Shown here: piece by piece, positions 62,714-64,000 of the stretch
How positions within the stretch are numbered: position 1 is the first letter of the stretch
Layout: every line of letters begins with the position of its first letter
NCBI RefSeq assembly: GCF_003288905.1
Contig: NZ_NHYL01000004.1
Coordinates: 55,918-119,917, forward strand
Reading direction: 5' to 3'
Source: Helicobacter sp. 11-8110
GTDB lineage: Bacteria > Campylobacterota > Campylobacteria > Campylobacterales > Helicobacteraceae
DNA: 64,000 bases
The notes under the pieces: generated by a model
The model's input: the letters and a program-made list of their open reading frames with translations, nothing else
What the model was told of the DNA's origin: nothing
Databases searched by the model: none
Program-made: the position numbers and the translations under genes

Positions 62714-64000
62714 ATGCAAAAACACCTAAGAGAAAATGGTAATATAATTTATGGGGATATAAGTAAGCAAGAATCCTCAAAAATAACTTTCAATGGCACA
62801 AATAATATCCTTTTCCTCGCATCACGATGTTTTCTAAAAAAAACCAACATTACTTTTGCTGGTAATAATTCAGTGGTATTTTTAGGAGACAATGGGGCTG
62901 TAATGCTAAACATTACAATACATACAGATTCTATCTGTTATGTGGGCAATAACAATTATTTTAATCCATCTGGACAGAGATCATTGCTTTTATCCGAGAG
63001 AAAACATATTATCATAGGAAATAGCAACCTACTTTCTCATTCTATTTGGTTTAGAAATGCTGATCCCCATCTAATTTACGATATCAATACAAATACAAGA
63101 ATCAATCCCACTCAGAGCATTTATATTGGAGATCATACTTGGATAGGACAAGAAGTTGCTTTTTTAAAAAAAACATTTATTGCATCAGGTGCTATTGTAG
63201 GTGCAAAAAGTGTTGTCGCTAAAATATTCTTTTCAAATACTGCTAATGCTGGAAATCCCGCTAAAGAAATCAAAACCAATATTTTTTGGAGCAGAGAATG
63301 TGTGCATAATTGGGATTCAAACACCACGCATCAGTATAATTTAATGATTAAAGATGATTTCAAATACACCTACGACAAATCCCAATTCCTCTCTCCAAAA
63401 GCCATAGAAGAAAAGCTTGACTCTCTAAAAACTGCAAATGAAAGACTGGAATTTCTCTATGATGCTCTCTACTGCAACAATAATAAAAATCGTTTTGCTT
63501 ATTTTAAAGATTGTGAATACGACATTCCCTTACCATCTTATGAAAAAAAATTTCAATATCTCACTTTTGAAACAATCACACCCAAACCTATCATACAACA
63601 ACCAGAAATTAAGGCTAATACCCAAGAACCCCAAGCTACTAAAATCTCTCTTGATTCTCTTAAACAAGAATTAGTTTCAAAAACCCAAAAACTCACCCAA
63701 ACCAAGAATCAATTAGATTCTGTTCAAAAAGAATTAGACCTAAAGAATCAAGAACTAAGCCTTAAGAACCAACAACTTAATTCTAAAACTAAAGAGTTAA
63801 ACTTCACTCTCCGTTATGGAACTGCCAAAGATAGAATCCACAATCATCTATCATATAAATTAGGACAAGCTATGATAGAGAATTCTAAATCTTTACTAGG
63901 ATATATTAGAATGCCTTATGTTTTATCTTATATCAAAGATAAACACAAACAAGAACAACAACAATACCAAGAAGCTATTAAAAAGAATCCTAATCTTAAA
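62714..64000 (+). CDS. Hexapeptide-repeat acyltransferase with coiled-coil tail (partial)
   Basis: At least 429 codons from ATG 62714 (TAGGAGTAAAA before it), open to the window end. Residues about 20-190 form a left-handed beta-helix of the CatB/LacA type; the likely catalytic histidine is in FRNADPHLIYD, and TWIGQEVAFL and AGNPAKEI are typical. Residues about 310-360 are heptad repeats, and a C-terminal segment (HLSYKLGQAMIENSKSLLGY) resembles tails of Helicobacter and Campylobacter surface-polysaccharide enzymes. It probably acetylates a lipopolysaccharide or capsule sugar. The end is outside the window. Confidence 0.75.
   Translation, partial: MQKHLRENGNIIYGDISKQESSKITFNGTNNILFLASRCFLKKTNITFAGNNSVVFLGDNGAVMLNITIHTDSICYVGNNNYFNPSGQRSLLLSERKHIIIGNSNLLSHSIWFRNADPHLIYDINTNTRINPTQSIYIGDHTWIGQEVAFLKKTFIASGAIVGAKSVVAKIFFSNTANAGNPAKEIKTNIFWSRECVHNWDSNTTHQYNLMIKDDFKYTYDKSQFLSPKAIEEKLDSLKTANERLEFLYDALYCNNNKNRFAYFKDCEYDIPLPSYEKKFQYLTFETITPKPIIQQPEIKANTQEPQATKISLDSLKQELVSKTQKLTQTKNQLDSVQKELDLKNQELSLKNQQLNSKTKELNFTLRYGTAKDRIHNHLSYKLGQAMIENSKSLLGYIRMPYVLSYIKDKHKQEQQQYQEAIKKNPNLK
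63650..63800 (+). repeat. Imperfect heptad-coding repeats in the acyltransferase gene
   Basis: The DNA repeats a roughly 21-base unit coding variants of KNQEL and KTKEL (for example QKELDLKNQELSLKNQQL). The units are imperfect at DNA level. They encode a coiled coil and could change number by recombination, as length-variable heptads do in other Helicobacter surface enzymes. Confidence 0.5.

Noticed and set aside
1..64000. CRISPR arrays, complete insertion sequences, rRNA genes
   Set aside because: No regularly spaced repeats, transposase or rRNA sequence was seen in the window.

Overview
The window is a low-GC chromosomal segment from an epsilonproteobacterium (Campylobacterota), almost certainly a Helicobacter. 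Three things point there: the proteins resemble H. pylori proteins and keep H. pylori gene neighbourhoods (coaX-lipoprotein-dut-greA-lpxB; rpsJ next to an AAA/DUF4143 ATPase; Bax1-I next to gapA); flgM-flgN-flgK lie together as in Campylobacter; and rpmD is missing from the spc cluster. The Yej transporter, leuC and the overall content suggest an enterohepatic species (H. pullorum / H. canadensis type) rather than a gastric one. The species is inference.

Layout. 1-13249 (minus) is an almost unbroken S10-spc-alpha ribosomal superoperon from rpsJ to a partial rpoA, including secY, map and infA. A second promoter lies in a 240-base leader before rpmJ. 13423-29468 is housekeeping and envelope DNA: a DUF4143 ATPase, leuC-hisG-coaX, a lipoprotein and a membrane protein, dut-greA-lpxB, a NUDT14-like Nudix enzyme, the cell-shape peptidase csd3, the flgM-flgN-flgK flagellar block, a DUF2400 protein, an outer-membrane protein, a CPA1 antiporter and recR. 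29652-38850 (mostly plus) carries dnaJ, a DASS transporter, a PepSY protein and a yejABEF-like peptide importer followed by a degenerate nuclease-like gene. 38859-50418 (minus) carries polA, terC, RNase J, ksgA, a pseudopilin, a GT-C-like membrane protein, ilvA, a CoA-binding protein, tRNA-Ser, prfA and rpsT. 50526-52439 carries glmM, lspA and tRNA-Val(GAC).

52440-55750 is the accessory region. It is a decayed integrative element lying directly against the 3' end of tRNA-Val, with a Rha-type gene and several broken genes: the N-terminal piece of a giant helicase/methylase-type protein, an ORF cut by one in-frame stop, and a frameshifted small gene. It also holds an orphan 107-residue gene and a possible structured small RNA. 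Core genes resume at 55754: der, an EamA transporter, a stand-alone ThiD2-like protein, a Bax1-I family protein, gapA, a Csd4/Pgp1 carboxypeptidase, hemH, and a hexapeptide acyltransferase that runs off the window.

The most interesting observations are: ksgA has no ATG, GTG or TTG before codon 122 and appears to start at ATT; a G8/A9 homopolymer forms the ribosome-binding site of the CPA1 antiporter; a perfect sigma-54 promoter is embedded in the 3' end of flgM; and an extended -10 promoter in the element remnant leads into a G/C-rich foldable sequence whose C/U-rich segment could pair with the G8 leader. All of this was read by eye. No database search or folding was run.
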